Of a stretch of DNA of 64,000 bases, positions 21,216 through 33,870 are shown one piece after another; positions within the stretch are counted from its first letter, which is position 1, and every line of letters begins with the position of its first letter. The notes beneath the pieces were generated by a model. That model ran no database searches. It saw nothing but the letters and a program-made list of their open reading frames with translations, and was not told where the DNA came from. Origin of the DNA: Prosopocoilus inquinatus (taxonomy: Eukaryota > Arthropoda > Insecta > Coleoptera > Lucanidae); contig CM069870.1 of NCBI GenBank assembly GCA_036172665.1, forward strand, positions 41,250,001 through 41,314,000. The letters run 5' to 3'. The position numbers were made by a program, and so were the translations under genes.

Positions 21216-22572
21216 ATAAGTTGATAATAGTAATATACAATAGCATCGTCGTTACGTTATTATTAACTCCAGTTAAAGGTCGACATCCGGTCGCACGATG
21301 TCACGCCAAGCTATACTTTACATGGTCAATTCCCATGGGTAAGTCAACCGAATCGGTCATATTTCGGTGGAATTCTCGAACTGTACTTTTGCTGGTGAAT
21401 CTTCACTTAAGACCGAAATCGCTATGAGTATCCATTTGCAATTTGGCCGACTTATAATAAATTTTTAATACAATTTTTTTACAAAATGTTCCTTGTAAAT
21501 CGTTTTTGATTGCAGCGAAATCCTCGAGCAGCCTTTGTACAAATAAATGACTAATGCAAATATTGCAATAACTCATTTATTATTAATTTAAGTGAGAAAT
21601 GGTAAAGAATGATTTGTATTTAGAATTCCGTGTTCTTTTACATGTAAAAAATATATAGGGTGTTCCAACTGAAAACTGCAAAACTTTATATAAGCAAATA
21701 TTTTGAGAATGCGATGCGCACTTGTCTTTCTGATATATCCATTGTAATCCTGAGTAAAAAATATTATAAATTAATAAACTCTTTGGTCACTAAGTAATTA
21801 CTCTTTAAATTACAAGACGATGGAAAAGAAGAAATTATTAAACGCCTAAATTTTTCAGGACACCTAAAAGTGTGCCTATTTCTTAGAAATAACTGCCTAT
21901 TTGCCTGCCTAATTCAGTATTTTTAAGCGCCTAAAAACCGGCTTTAATAGTCACTCCTTTTAAAATCAGAAAAAAATAGGGGAAAGCGGTCTTGTTTCTA
22001 ATAAATGAGCATAGGTGTTGCGGGAGAGTAATTTGCGCGGAAAATTATATGTGCTGAGGATTATTGTACGAAAAATGTATTGGGTGTACAAAGTTACAAA
22101 ATAAGTAATGATTAACATTTTGTATTCAAAAATTACTCTAGTTTTTATAAAGGCAATACTTCTCAATACCTCTTCATATGTCCTACATTAACAATAATTG
22201 TGCATCGGCCTACGCAAAGAATCAGTCAGGATACTAAAAACTCCCTTTTTTAGGAAAAAGAGATTTACCAAAACTACTTCCCGCATCTCTCCACATGTTG
22301 TGAAATATTGCGACGGGCAAAGTCTCGTATTAACACAATAAGGCAACACAAGATTGACCCCGAAAGAAACCATACGAAGAGTAGAAAAAGCACTGATCCG
22401 TATTAGGTCAGTATTATAGCGATGTTAGGGTACGAACGTCGGTTGGTGAAGTAAGTACGAACCGTAAATAATATGCTGCGTAATATCGTCGACACCACAT
22501 ATAATTTAACGAATGCTATGTCTGAAAAACGATTCAACACAGTGTATATGTATGTATTTAAAGACTATTTTT
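21216..22572. other. No gene seen; one isolated transposon-like end
   Basis: TATAGGGTGTTCCAACTGAA near 21,655 looks like an end of the TA-flanked CAGGGTG group, but no partner was found nearby. The rest is unassigned. Confidence 0.4.
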
Positions 22573-23112
22573 CTAGGCAAATAGTATTTCACTGACCTGC
22601 TTTGGGCACACAGCACTTTGTTTTGAATATATTACAATTAATTGAGTTTATGTGCGTACTTCTTACTTTTGAAAACCAATTATACAAACTTTTGTAAATT
22701 CTCGCCTAAGAAGTAGTAGTCTTCAGTTTTATTGGTTCCTGTACTAATTTTATTTTTAATAAGGCTTCACATGCCAAACAAAATAAAAATAATGCAAGTA
22801 ATAAATAATAATAAAGCAATACAATTTTTGTTCAACTACTTAGAACTTACATGTTTCAACATAAGCTTGAGTTTAGGGGACCTAAATTGATCATAAGTAA
22901 GTGTTTTAATTACTACTTCTGCTCCATTGTTAAGTGCTTTGAGATATACTGACGACAAAAAAAATATTTCAGTAGACACTACATTGTAAAAAATTCACAA
23001 ATTTTTTTAATTTACTTTTCAGAAAGAACAGGCAGTACACAAGCTCATAATTTTATTTTTTAGAAAATGAAATGCTATTTGCCCAACAGTTCAGTCAAAT
23101 ACTATTTGCCTA
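22573..23112. mobile_element. MITE-like element with ends CTAGGCAAATAGTATTT
   Basis: The left end CTAGGCAAATAGTATTTCAC and the right end AATACTATTTGCCTAG are inverted matches extended inward to about 45 bp at roughly 80% identity (GGGC.CA.AGCA). Several extra CTATTTGCC words lie just outside the right end (to 23,220). About 540 bp, non-coding; the target duplication is not clear. Confidence 0.55.
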
Positions 23113-23814
23113 GGAAAATAATGTTTAAACATAAAATACGTGTTAAAAAGCTATTTGCCCAGGCAAGTAGTATTAGCCTAGGAAAATTCTATTTGCCTAA
23201 ATTAACCATTTGCCTGCGACATGTGTAGAGTAAATTCGGCATACATGGAATACCCAATCTTTGGGCCGTCATAAATTCTGAACTAAGATGCTAAATACTT
23301 AGATATTTTAATTAAAAATACTTTATGTTGTTTTCCAGCGGTTGCATATAATAAATTTAAGAAATACTTATTTTTTGGGAAAATTTTGTAACAAATTAAA
23401 GAAACTGCATTTTCATGATATAAAATGGCCGGTAATATGGAATAGTCAGTTGGGGTGATATGAAATAAGGAAAAATATGCAACACTTTGAATTAATAAGG
23501 TGATATATCAACTGTTGTACTAATCTACACTATAACAAATTAACTTTGGCGTAAAGAAACACTTTTATTTCAAAAAATACGCCAAAATACTTTTTTCTGA
23601 TACCACGCGAAAACTTCCAAAACGATAAATTCACAAAATCATGTACTGTCAAGTTATGCAATCTTACCGGCTGAGAAACTCTGAAGTGGTGACCTACAAT
23701 ACCGAAACTCTTATTAATGCCAGAGCCGCTTAACAGATGGCGCTTCTTATTTCAAAAATACCGGGTATTCCATATTAGCCTATTCCATATATGCCGACTT
23801 TATTCTGTACGAAG
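23113..23814. other. No gene seen
   Basis: AT-rich sequence with a cluster of TATTTGCC/GCCTAGG words up to 23,220. No coding signal before the non-LTR relic begins. Confidence 0.4.
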
Positions 23815-26091
23815 ATAGAATCATTGACTTCACGAATCATTTAATTTTAACTAATTGGAGAGGAATTAACACAGATATTGATGTTAATAGCGGATGGGAT
23901 AAGTTTGTAGCTTTAATAGCTGATTCCTTCAATTATCATTTCCCTGTGACTATGAAAACTTTTAATACAAAATCAGCGTAGTCAATAATGACGCCTGAAA
24001 TTATGAACTGCAAAAACAAATTGGATATTCTGTATGTTCTAAAAGAATTTGATTCAACAGCCCTAGATGCATATAAAAAAATCAAAAACCAATATTCCGC
24101 ACTTTTAAAACAAGAAAGAACTGAACACTACGATCTTTGGATTGCACGTTCCGACAACAAATCCAAAGCTATGTGGACTGTAGCATCTAATTGTCTTAGA
24201 AAAAACATTTTACAAACCCCTACCACGGAAATTTCTGCTGATGTTTATTGAGCCACTAACACTAATTATTAATGTATCTTTAGAATCGGGAGATTTTCCT
24301 GACTGACTCAAAATTGCTCTCACAAAACCAATCCTGAAAAACGGAAATCCTTCAGATGCGTCTAATTATAGACCAATCAGTCTTCTCTCTAACGTCGCTA
24401 AGATTTTCGAACCTGTAATTTACGCCATCACTCAGTCCAATTTATAGTATATCACTCAACATGGCTTCCTTAAAGGCAAAAGCATTGAAACCGCCTTATT
24501 CGACTTTACAACTGAGATATTACATAATTGGGAATGAAGAAATTTGACATGTGGACTATTTTTGGAAAGCCTTCGATACTTTGAAACACGATATTTTATT
24601 TAACAAATTAGAACATTACGGCATTCGTGGGCTGACATTGAACTCAGTAAAATCTTATCTCTCTCAGAGGTATCAAAAGGTCATTCTCAAAGGTGAAAAA
24701 GAAACAAAAGAATCCAATTTGATGGAGATTTATTCTGGGGTACCTCAGGAAAGCATCTTAAGTCCACTATTATTTATTATATTTATGAACGAACTTCCTG
24801 ACGCCACAAATAATATCTATTGCAAGATTTGTAATTACACAGATGACACTTGTGTTTTGGTAAATTTAATAAGTATCACCGAACATGAAGACCGTTGCAT
24901 GCAAGATATCGAAAGGTGGTTTTCTAAAAACAATTTAATTTTAAACGAATATAAAACCAGATCGGTTTTATTTAAGTATTTAAATACCCATCAAACACCA
25001 ACAACCAAAAATATTATTATAAACAACAGTGTTCAACATCTTGGATATGGCTAGATGAATCCCTGTCTTGGACAGTGCACTTAGAGAGTTTGTGTAAAAA
25101 ATATATGTATGCTTCGAACTGCGAACTCTAAGCCAACATACAAGTTTTGAAATATTAAAAACTGTGTATTTCGAAAATTTTTACTCGCTACTCCAATATG
25201 GGATCATTCTTTAGGGTGGTAGTACCAATATTAAAAACGTATTCATTGTGCAAAAGAAAGGCTGTGAGGGTCCTCTGCAGAATGTCTTGCCGAGAATCAT
25301 TTAGAGCTCTAGGATTTCTAACTGGTTACGCTATTTACATATACACTGAGAATCTTATCAGACTGCACATACTAATTATTATCTATGGAAGCATTATTAC
25401 ATTATTTCAAAATTTATTTTATTCACCATGGTTACCGTGCGTTGTTAGTACTGACACTACTGATTTTGAATTGTCAGATGGAATTAAGTTGTTCTTTTGA
25501 TTTATTGTAAAATGTATACAACCGCCCAAAAAGGTTGAAATGTAGGTACACATTATTCTCAAATGGAGCTTCATTGACAGAGGTATTTGCCTTAATTGCC
25601 ACCAACTTTCCAGATAGATCAATTATTCCCTTCCTTAATACTTCCTATGTGCAATTTGTAAATGATTCAGCATTAAGAATTAAGTAGTAACTATAGCAAC
25701 GTAATGTTAAAACACCTATGTGCAATCTTATATGATTCAGAAATGTATTATCTTATGCTTGCGTGAAGCTTTATAATAACTTACCACTTAAGATTAGAAT
25801 GTTGGAAAACTAGATAAATTCAAACAAAGAAGTTTTCAAATTTTTGTTGAGCTTGAATCTTATAGTTTATCGGACTATTACAATTCTTAGTTTTCTTAGT
25901 TACTAATTTTATATTATAATTTTCTGTATTATATAAACATACATATTACTCTATGTCATTAATTAGCACACCTGACATGTTGCGGATATTGAAGTTTACT
26001 TGGATTACTATGACACTTTTCAAACCTGTAATTTGGTACAGTTGTTGAAATTTGAAATTTAGTTGAAATAAACTTTATTATTATTATTATA
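23815..26091 (+). mobile_element. Non-LTR retrotransposon relic R2
   Basis: Plus-strand ORF2 remains run from the pre-RT linker through RT to the C-terminal tail and end in AATAAACTTTATTATTATT. The endonuclease domain is missing, so the copy is 5' truncated. It is broken by many stops and frame changes and has an unrelated-looking stretch at about 25,400-25,690. Confidence 0.75.
23900..25880 (+). pseudogene. Non-LTR ORF2 (RT) of R2, decayed
   Basis: In order: FVALIADSFNYHFPVT, MTPEIMNCKNKLD and WTVASNCLRK (pre-RT linker); NYRPISLLSNVAKIFE and HGFLKGKSIETALFDF (RT fingers); FWKAFDTLKHDILFNKL (motif A); GVPQESILSPLLFIIFMNEL (motif B); YTDDT (the FADD box, with Tyr-Thr); then KAVRVLCRMSCRES and LYNNLPLKIR near the C-terminus. 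At least six frame changes or stops. The longest intact piece is 24,551-25,054. Confidence 0.75.
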
Positions 26092-27177
26092 TGTCGCAGG
26101 AATTTTGAATAATCCGTATTTTTGCAATTACGCTAATAATTTTGCAAAACGCGGAATACGTGCTTTTTTATGCAATCTGACTTATATAAACAGTAATTTA
26201 GTAAAACTTCTAATAGCATTCGTAATATTGAATAAGAATTAATATTTATCCAATTTTACTGTAGGATTTTAGCAATCTCCCGAAACTTCTAAAAAGTCTC
26301 AGTAAAACTGAGTATCACTTAAAGTTTAGCAAATCTTATTTTCGGTACTTGGAAATTTAGCAAAGTTAAAGATAGTTCCAGTAACATAGCAGTGATTAGT
26401 TGCTACAAAGAAATAATATTCAGTCGTATGTCATCATGTTTACTGATTTTACACCCAGTAATACTATTCTTATAGTAAACAACTTCCACTTTAAGTGAAA
26501 AATAATTCTTTGGGTTTAACACGACAAACCGCAGTCAATTTTATATACCACATCAAGTGGTAAGTGGTATGGATTATTCTGAAAAAAAAAACATAAGAAT
26601 AGTCATTAGAAAATCCGATTTAGATTCTCCGTAGAAAAGTGCTTTAATAATGAGTACGTTTCAAATATCTAGCTTTAACGTAAAGAAGTATTATCTATCA
26701 AATATCAAATAACGCTCTCAAAACAGTAAGTTTACATTTGAAAATACATTCGATAGCATCACAAATCTGATGTCGGTCTCATAAAAATATAATTTTCGAA
26801 GATATCGAATTAGTTCCTTAATTTTCTTCCACAATGTATAACATTTGGTAATTTTGTTTTCATAACAGATTTTTCGTTTTTCAATCTAGAAAGTCAATCA
26901 TGTAAGCCATTTTTGTTCTAATGCTGTCAAGTAATTCGAAAAAAAATCACTCCTTTGATTATAATTTGATTCTTAATACATTTATGGCATTTGAACTTTT
27001 CACTGGGTTGAAACTAATTTTTTTTAATAGAACCTCATATAACAAACTCTAGAAAATTATATTCAACAATATTAATCTTTTTCAGGACCCGCTAGAAATA
27101 TTTCGAATGGAAAGCTAGCCTGCCGGAGCTTTTTATGCACTTCTTTCCGTTTGCATTCGTTATGGGCGGGGGTTATA
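26092..27177. other. No gene seen
   Basis: Unassigned AT-rich sequence between R2 and element C. No terminal repeats or coding signal. Confidence 0.4.
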
Positions 27178-28125
27178 CCGGGTGGAAAGTTTCAAACCCG
27201 AACATAGCAAAGTTCCAAAAATGATAATGTTATTAAATGAAAGATAAAATTAAGGCCAATGTTATCGTGTTAAAATTATTGCTATTGTGTTAATACTTTT
27301 GAAATAGAAATTAAATTTTTTAATTTCAAATGAAAAATGTAGTCGCCTTAGTATGTCAGATTTGAAGTTTGCAATTCAATAACCACAATTTTGTACAATA
27401 TGCTTCTTATTCAAAATAAAATTTCATTCATCTGTGTACCATACTGACGATGAAAAACTGTTAGGATTTATGTCTTTGCTCCTGCATTACTTCACAAAAT
27501 ACTTTCCTAGTGTTCTTATTAATTTCAAAACAACGTTGATGGCAACTGAATTTGTGGAATTGATGTGTTTTTTTTAATATTCCTTAAAGTTACTGCGTGT
27601 TACTTATTCTTGAACAGTGTGAAACTTATTTAATTCTTTGTACAATTGAATTTAATACTGATTTAGTATCGACATGTGTCGGTATTGATTGCCCATGGCA
27701 TCATTTCAAGTTTATTGATAGTATCAGAAACAACAGTATTTTTGTATGCAATGACGTAGAATACAATTATCATTCTAATAAAGAAAGAATTGTAACTTAA
27801 ACGACAAGAGTACCTACATATTACTTGCTCAGTACAAAAAGTCATAATACTTTTTGACTGACGTATAAATTATATTCTATTAATTGAAAGAACTGAAAGT
27901 TCTGACATAGGCGACTAAATTTTTCGTTTAAAATTTGAAAATTTTATTTATATTCCGAAAGTATTAATATTTAGGAATAATTTTAACACTACAATATTGT
28001 CCATAATTTTCTCTTTTCTTTAATACCATTGCCATTTTTGTATCTTCAAATGGCGAGCAGCAATTCACAGAAACAAAGTTTTTGATACAAGTTTGCTATG
28101 TTCGGGTTTGAAACTTTCCACCCGG
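27178..28125. mobile_element. TA-flanked inverted-repeat element C, copy 1
   Basis: CCGGGTGGAAAGTTTCAAAC and GTTTGAAACTTTCCACCCGG are perfect inverted ends with TA on both sides (27,176-27,177 and 28,126-28,127). 948 bp. A 60-codon frame on the minus strand (27,663-27,845) is also present in copy 2. That frame has no recognised family. Confidence 0.85.
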
Positions 28126-28436
28126 TATGTGTTTCTTTACTTTAGTTCAACAGAGAATATTTTTCTGAGTACGCTGGTACCAAATACTATATACTTTCTT
28201 TGAAAGTCATTTAAAACACAGTGGCAGTAGATTTTCAATGAAAACATGCTCTATCTTAAATGACTATCGGTTTCGGAAACCGTAAGTCTTACAGTGCCCA
28301 GTAAGTTGGAATTGCATAACTTGTTTATGTGTTTTGCTGATGACGTATATTTATTAATTCGGACGATTCAATGATTAGTCAAAAATATTTTTTGTACATG
28401 TTTCTTCCAACAACAATTAAGTAAAGGAAAACACAA
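28126..28436. other. No gene seen
   Basis: Short unassigned spacer between elements C and G. Confidence 0.4.
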
Positions 28437-28742
28437 AAGAGCGATTTTTTAAATCAGTAGGCCGTTTTTTGAAAATTTTATGTGCGTGTGTTGTTCATTC
28501 CTTTCGCGAAATTTCGATTTATAATTAGAGAATGAGAACAAACTGTTGTAACTCGTAACTTGTAATTGTCTTTAAGCAGCATATTAATACAACCATAATC
28601 TCAGATTTTTATAATGAAATTGTCGGAATAATTTGACATTAACAGATTGATTTACGTGACATTACTATTTAATAATAGTAATCAACAAAAACCGTATTTA
28701 CTCTGGGAAATTTAGCCATTCTAAAAGATTTCACCGCAAGTG
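28437..28742. repeat. Element G, copy 1
   Basis: About 75-80% identical to 40,499-40,812 in the same orientation (shared TTTTAAATCAGTAGGCCGTT, ATTAATACA.C.ATAATCTC, CTAAAAGATTTC.CCGCAAGTG). The left terminus, intact in copy 2, is degraded here. Confidence 0.65.
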
Positions 28743-29510
28743 TACGTTTATTCTAAATGTTCAAATTAAACGTTCTACTAAAGGTTAAATTTCTACTGGA
28801 AGTAGATTGTTTTTTTTTAGGTTTAAATTTAGAGCAGTCTTTTATTCAATTCTGTTGATGGAATTTCTAATACACAACGAAATTTAATTTAATTTTTATA
28901 AATGAAAAATTGCAGTCAACTAATTTAGGTCACGTAATTATGAAATTAGGTTTTTATTTTCTCAAGGTAGGTACTTATAAACTCCATTCAAATAAAAAAA
29001 TAAAATTAAAAGTGTTATCTCGAATCTTGTAAAAATTAAATTAATTATATTAGGTGAACAAAGACAACTTAGGTAGAAAAAGTTACAGTACATGAACAAA
29101 ATCGAAAAATAGTAGTATATATATCAAGTACGCAAAATAAGGTTTTAGGGGACGAATCGTAATTAAGGACGAGGTGATGGAAATCACTATTATCGCTATT
29201 AAAAATATTTTAATTTAAGGATTTAAAAATCTAAGAATTTAAATTGAAGAAAACTTTAAAAGAAGGAGTTAAATGATGCTATTCAATGATGCTATTCAGA
29301 AAGCAAATTTAGTAATTGTAATTCTTTAATACTTTAAACTTTAAAATTTAAAGCGAAAATGTGTTTCTGAACGATTATTTAATTTCAAATTTTAAAGTTT
29401 AAAGCGCGAAAGAGTTAGTTACTTAAATTTACTTTCTGAATAATACTATAAATTGTCCCTCTCATTAGACATGGCAATGATCGGTAATCATAGCAACGAG
29501 TTGTTGATAT
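28743..29510. other. No gene seen; small AT-rich inverted repeat
   Basis: ACTTTAAACTTTAAAATTTAAAGCG near 29,333-29,357 pairs with AATTTTAAAGTTTAAAGCGCG at about 29,385. Too AT-rich to call as an element. Confidence 0.35.
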
Positions 29511-29511
29511 A

Positions 29512-29745
29512 AGGTGCTTTCTTTCGCTCACAAAATCGCGATCCAAACGTGTTTTGATTCAAAGACAGACATTCTTTTCTTTGAATCTCTCCATTTTTTA
29601 AACTTGTTTGGATTGAATTGCGGTTATTTACAAATGAACTGTCAATCAAAAATTCAAGTCAGGTGTTTTGTTGCAACAACTACGAAATTCAGGTCCAAAC
29701 TATTCGAAACACGATTCAAACTTTTAAGCGAAAGAGAGCACCTAC
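29512..29745. mobile_element. Possible MITE
   Basis: AAGGTGCTTTCTTTCGCT at 29,512 is an inverted match to AGCGAAAGAGAGCACCTAC at about 29,727-29,745, with weaker pairing inward (CCAAACGTGTTTTG against CGAAACACGATTC). About 234 bp. Target duplication not identified. Confidence 0.45.
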
Positions 29746-30273
29746 CATTACATTTGTGTGAGAAGTTACAAAGTTGATATATTATTGAAACTTGCTCAAA
29801 AAAATCTGCTAGTGTTGCCATGGCAGCTATAAGTACTGGTCGCTAAAAATTTTTGGCGGATTCTAAGTGTTTCTATAACGCTTGAGGTTACTAAAGAGAC
29901 GTTTTTTGTTCTGAAAATAGTCTCCTAAACGCCCATTTTGCGGAACGTGTACCAAAAACGGAATTTAGGTAAAATAAAGTATGGCCAAATGACTCCATTT
30001 CTAATGATATAAGGATATTCAAAGAGATTTTTAAAACTTTAAAAACTGAAAAACGGCACATTATCTAAAATCCGGTCTTTATACAGTGTGTTCACGAATT
30101 GGTTCACATTAGGAAACACTTTTTTATTTCTGATTTTTCAAGAAAAAGTCATTCTTTATTAAGTTTTTGCTTTTCCTAAAACCCCCAAAAAATTCACAGA
30201 ATGTGGTTAATTCTGGTTAATAACCGACAAAAGTTGAAAATTCTCTCTTGACAATTACAATTTTCAAATATGC
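29746..30273. other. No complete gene; transposon end at about 30,086
   Basis: CAGTGTGTTCACGAATTGG near 30,086 resembles the end at 52,532 over about 80 bp (TTTTTATT..TGATTT.TCA..AAAAA). The rest is unassigned. Confidence 0.35.
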
Positions 30274-30409
30274 ACCAATAATTTCAGTTGATACCGAAAG
30301 AAGTTTTTCTGTGCTTAAAAATATCTTAGGCGATAGAAGAAGTTTTGAAGTAGAAAAATGTGTAATTTCTAATAATTATTTAGCTATTTACATGTATTAC
30401 TTAAAATAA
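30274..30409 (+). pseudogene. hAT transposase C-terminal dimerisation domain
   Basis: Reads PIISVDTERSFSVLKNILGD, then RRSFEVEKCVISNNYLAIY and TAA. This is the hAT dimerisation signature (VERSFS..K.IL.D.R..F..E......N). Only the last 44 codons are recognised. A hAT derivative carrying a transposase N-terminus lies 125 bp away in the opposite orientation; whether they belong to one family is not shown. Confidence 0.75.
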
Positions 30410-30533
30410 TTATTATAATAATTATTATTATTACAATTACTTTAAGTAATATATGTATATCATGTATTTCTAAGTACGTATTTTGTAACTACATAGTAAT
30501 AAAATTATAATTAAGTCTTTATATACACTATAA

Positions 30534-30948
30534 CAGGCCTAATCATGCGAGGGGAATATGTCGGGGTATATTCTCCTTCTACCATCGCACAGGGAGTGCC
30601 GGTTCCCGCTTGACGCTCAGACGCTTCAATTTCAACAACCAACGATATACAAAATTTATGTAGATAATATTCTTTATGGAGAATGTTGTAGTTACGAGCA
30701 ATATTATATCGTTTTAAGCTCAACAGTTTACCGCAAATAATACATTCTGCATTACCTGTACTGTTTATAAAACACAGATACTTAAGTTCATAATTTTGGT
30801 TCATGTTTGTATTTCACGAGAGCCACACGTTTTATAAGTTCTGTTGGTACACGATCGGCTGGTAGGCTGGCTCATTGATGTCGACGTTTCATTGATCTAT
30901 CGAATAGTGGGGGACACTATGTTCTCGCTCTTCTCGTATTTTATGCCT
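30534..30948 (-). mobile_element. hAT non-autonomous element L, copy 1 (BED finger, open frame)
   Basis: Near-identical inverted copy of the complete element at 38,207-38,630. On the minus strand a frame (30,511-30,804) starts MNQNYELKYLCFINSTGN and contains AECIICGKLLSLKRYNIARN, a C2 half followed by NYNILH, where copy 2 has RHYNIFH. This is a BED-type zinc finger as found at the N-terminus of some hAT transposases. The last few terminal bases at the high-coordinate end are lost. Confidence 0.8.
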
Positions 30949-32037
30949 ATAATAAAATAAGTAATCAGATTCGTATTTTTGTCTCTTGAAAGTTATGCCT
31001 ATTTTTGTTTTTTTTTTTCCTGTTCTTTTTAATGAATTTTTCACGCTTATTTCACTTATCTCTCTCTTTCAGATAAATGTATCGCTTATAAATTGTGCTG
31101 TAATAACAACTGTAATAAAAGAAATCAAACTATTCGGACCATAAACCGGACGATATCAACAATACGGTTGGCAACACTGGTGATGGTAGGACTGGATTGT
31201 TTTTGCTAAAGGATTGTTTTTTCTGTAATTTAAACAATTGAAAATAAAGAAGGTGCCGCAGGGAAGACGCAAAAGTCCTTTCAGTGGTAAAGCGATGTAG
31301 GAATAGCTTAAGAACAATGTGACTACTATAAGAAAATTGTTTTTATACTTTAAACAGATATTGTTAAAATTGGAAAAACACTCAACTTTTCACTATCGGT
31401 AATAAAGTATAAAAGCAATTTTCTTCGGACAACGTGTGTCTCCTTTAACATTTGAGTCGGATGCAGCATTTTTTTTCAAGAAAAAAGCACAAACGCAATT
31501 TCAGCTACTTGCTTGTAAAATTGTATCAGAATTAATTAATAAAAAGAAAAAGAGACTGACAATTTTTCCATCCGAAATTTGAAATCGAAATTCACTCCTG
31601 TGATTTTTTCGTTTTCCTGCTTCAATAAAGAACCCAGAATAAAGTGAAAAAATTTGTCCCTTCGTAAAAAAATCGAGTAACAAATCAATCCACAAATGAA
31701 ACTTCTTGTAACACGTAAAAGGCGAGTTTCACACGAGCGCGTGTTTGCTCGGCTGAACATTTCTTTGCGGGTTAGGTCAACATTCACGTCGAAAATTTAT
31801 TTTCAGAAGCTCGTAACTCGTTTTTCGCAGAGTAATTTGCTGCGATGAATATTCCAACTACTATTAGCACCGTGCATCTGATAAGAACTTCTAGTTCGAT
31901 GACATCCAATACAGTTTAAAGTTCTAAGGGAGAAAAATATTATTACGGCTTTGACGCTAATCCTGTTGCATTGGATAACAGCTTTCATATTTTATACGTT
32001 TATGACAGAGTAGCAATGTAGAATAATATACTGGATA
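30949..32037. other. No gene seen
   Basis: Unassigned AT-rich sequence. No terminal repeats found. Confidence 0.4.
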
Positions 32038-32438
32038 TCTCATAACTAAGCATAGGATTTGAATAAGTACACGCCATCGTTTCAGTAGTGCCGTAAAAAT
32101 GTATCGAACAGGCACATTATGTAATGGGACGGTGAAAATAATTTACGGTGTTCTTACTATATGATGCAATGTCGCAATAAATTCCGGTGGTCGAGGTACA
32201 ACTGGTCAACTAATTACTCTGAAAATCTTTACACATTTAAACAAGAAGAGTTGATTACACAAATGTAATTTTTTATTGCGGCAATATTGCTCTGTTTTTT
32301 GTTATACTGAATAATACCATTGCTGCAGCGGCGCTAATTGCCTCCGCAGCCCTCGCGTTTGTTTACACGCTACGGTCTAATATTTTATATTGCCCGCTTG
32401 ACTAGAATTTGAACCGCGCAAAATGTATTTCCCCGTTA
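32038..32438. repeat. Dispersed repeat K, copy 1
   Basis: About 400 bp matching 53,395-53,805 in reverse complement: ACGCCATCGTTTCAGTAG, TAATGGGACGGTGAAAATAA, TTTACACATTTAAACAAGAA, ATTGCGGCAATATTGCTCTG and AACCGCGCAAAAT all recur inverted there. Moderately CpG-rich, no coding signal, no recognised family. Confidence 0.75.
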
Positions 32439-33165
32439 TACCGGCTGTTTCAAATTGGGTGTGCACTGAAGGGATCTCCTAAACCGTAAAGTTGCACGAA
32501 TCAATGCCTAATTCGTATCCATTGAGAGAATGACTTTTTTCTCATTTCTTCTTGAGTTATTAATAAAAATGTGAAAAAATCGATTTTCTTTTTCTCTCTG
32601 TATCTCTTTTATTATACATAATTTTGAAATTCTGATTTAACTTTCTACAGGCACTTTTTTATGTTTTTTATTGTTCTATTTGATAGCATTTTTTCTCCTG
32701 ATTACAATGATATATCACACTTAATAGTTGATATTAATTTGAAGCTTAAATAATTCAGATTTTATATGAAAATTTTATTTAATACATAATTTCAAATTTT
32801 TGGTTCATTTTCTTATCTTTTTATTATTCTAGTCGATAGCATATTTTTCTGGTGATTTCAGTGAGTATAATACTTAATACTTTTTTTTCAAGTAAAGTTG
32901 GAATATGACAAAAAAACTGATATAGTTTCGTCATGTTTTTCTTAATAAGTAAATTTATTCCTAACCACTTTTTATATTTGTTAAGTATTAGCAACTAACA
33001 TTCAGTTGTCGGAAGAGGAAAAGTCAATAAATATTGATTAAATGATATGAGGTGGTTAACACACACCAAATAAACACCAGTATAAACATATTAAATTACA
33101 AAAGCATAATAAATAAGTTAAATAAAAATCATAGAAGAACAACATGACTCAGTGAAATAAATAAA

Positions 33166-33345
33166 TTAAAGTAAATCCTCGAAATGTCCTCCACTGCGTT
33201 CAAGACACAGATTCGTTCTTAATCCTACGTGTTGTCTAGCGTGTCGAACATGAATTCGCGAAACATTTCTGTAAGAATCTAATATTCGCCTTCTTAGTTC
33301 CTCTTTATTATTTATCTTAATGCTAGTCACTGTTTCAATGTCCAA
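33166..33345 (-). pseudogene. Transposase C-terminal part in element B copy 2
   Basis: Reads LDIETVTSIKINNKEELRRR, ILDSYRNVSRIHVRHARQHV, GLRTNLCLERSGGHFEDLL and stop. It has the helical tail and R..LC....GGHFE.LL end of DUF4817-type IS630/mariner-like transposases. The catalytic core is not recognised upstream. Confidence 0.6.
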
Positions 33346-33870
33346 AATATAAAGCCTACTTTATCCTGTTTAAATTATGGATAGTGGTTCCGATATAATT
33401 CCGTGCCAAACTTCAACTGGTTAAAACGAGGAACTTAACCATATTAAAAAAAATTAAAGATAGTGTTGAGAGCCACTGAGTGCTAAAGAAATTAAAAAAA
33501 ATACATTGTTATAGAAAGTATCTTTCAAATTTATCATAAAAATATTCGTTTTAGCTGCCAATGTATTCGTAGAAGGCATTATTCAGTAATATCTAAATAT
33601 TTTTAGTACAATTAGTTTTTTCTTTTAACCCAACAGTGCGAGTCAAAATTAAAAAGTAGGCTTTTTTATTCCTATACTAAAGCTGAGATACTAATCTAGC
33701 AAGTTATATTAAAACCACTAGATATTTTTCGGTAAAAATTCATTTTCGTAAGTGCAGTGCATTATTAAAATAACGATACAGAAAAATCTTAAATAATTTA
33801 TTATAATTTACACTATAGCTAAGAAAATGAACTAAAAATTTGAAATTATGTATTAAATAAAATTTTCATG

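Noticed and set aside
29330..29410. AT-rich inverted repeat around ACTTTAAACTTTAAA
   Set aside because: Low complexity; pairing of this kind is expected by chance at this base composition.
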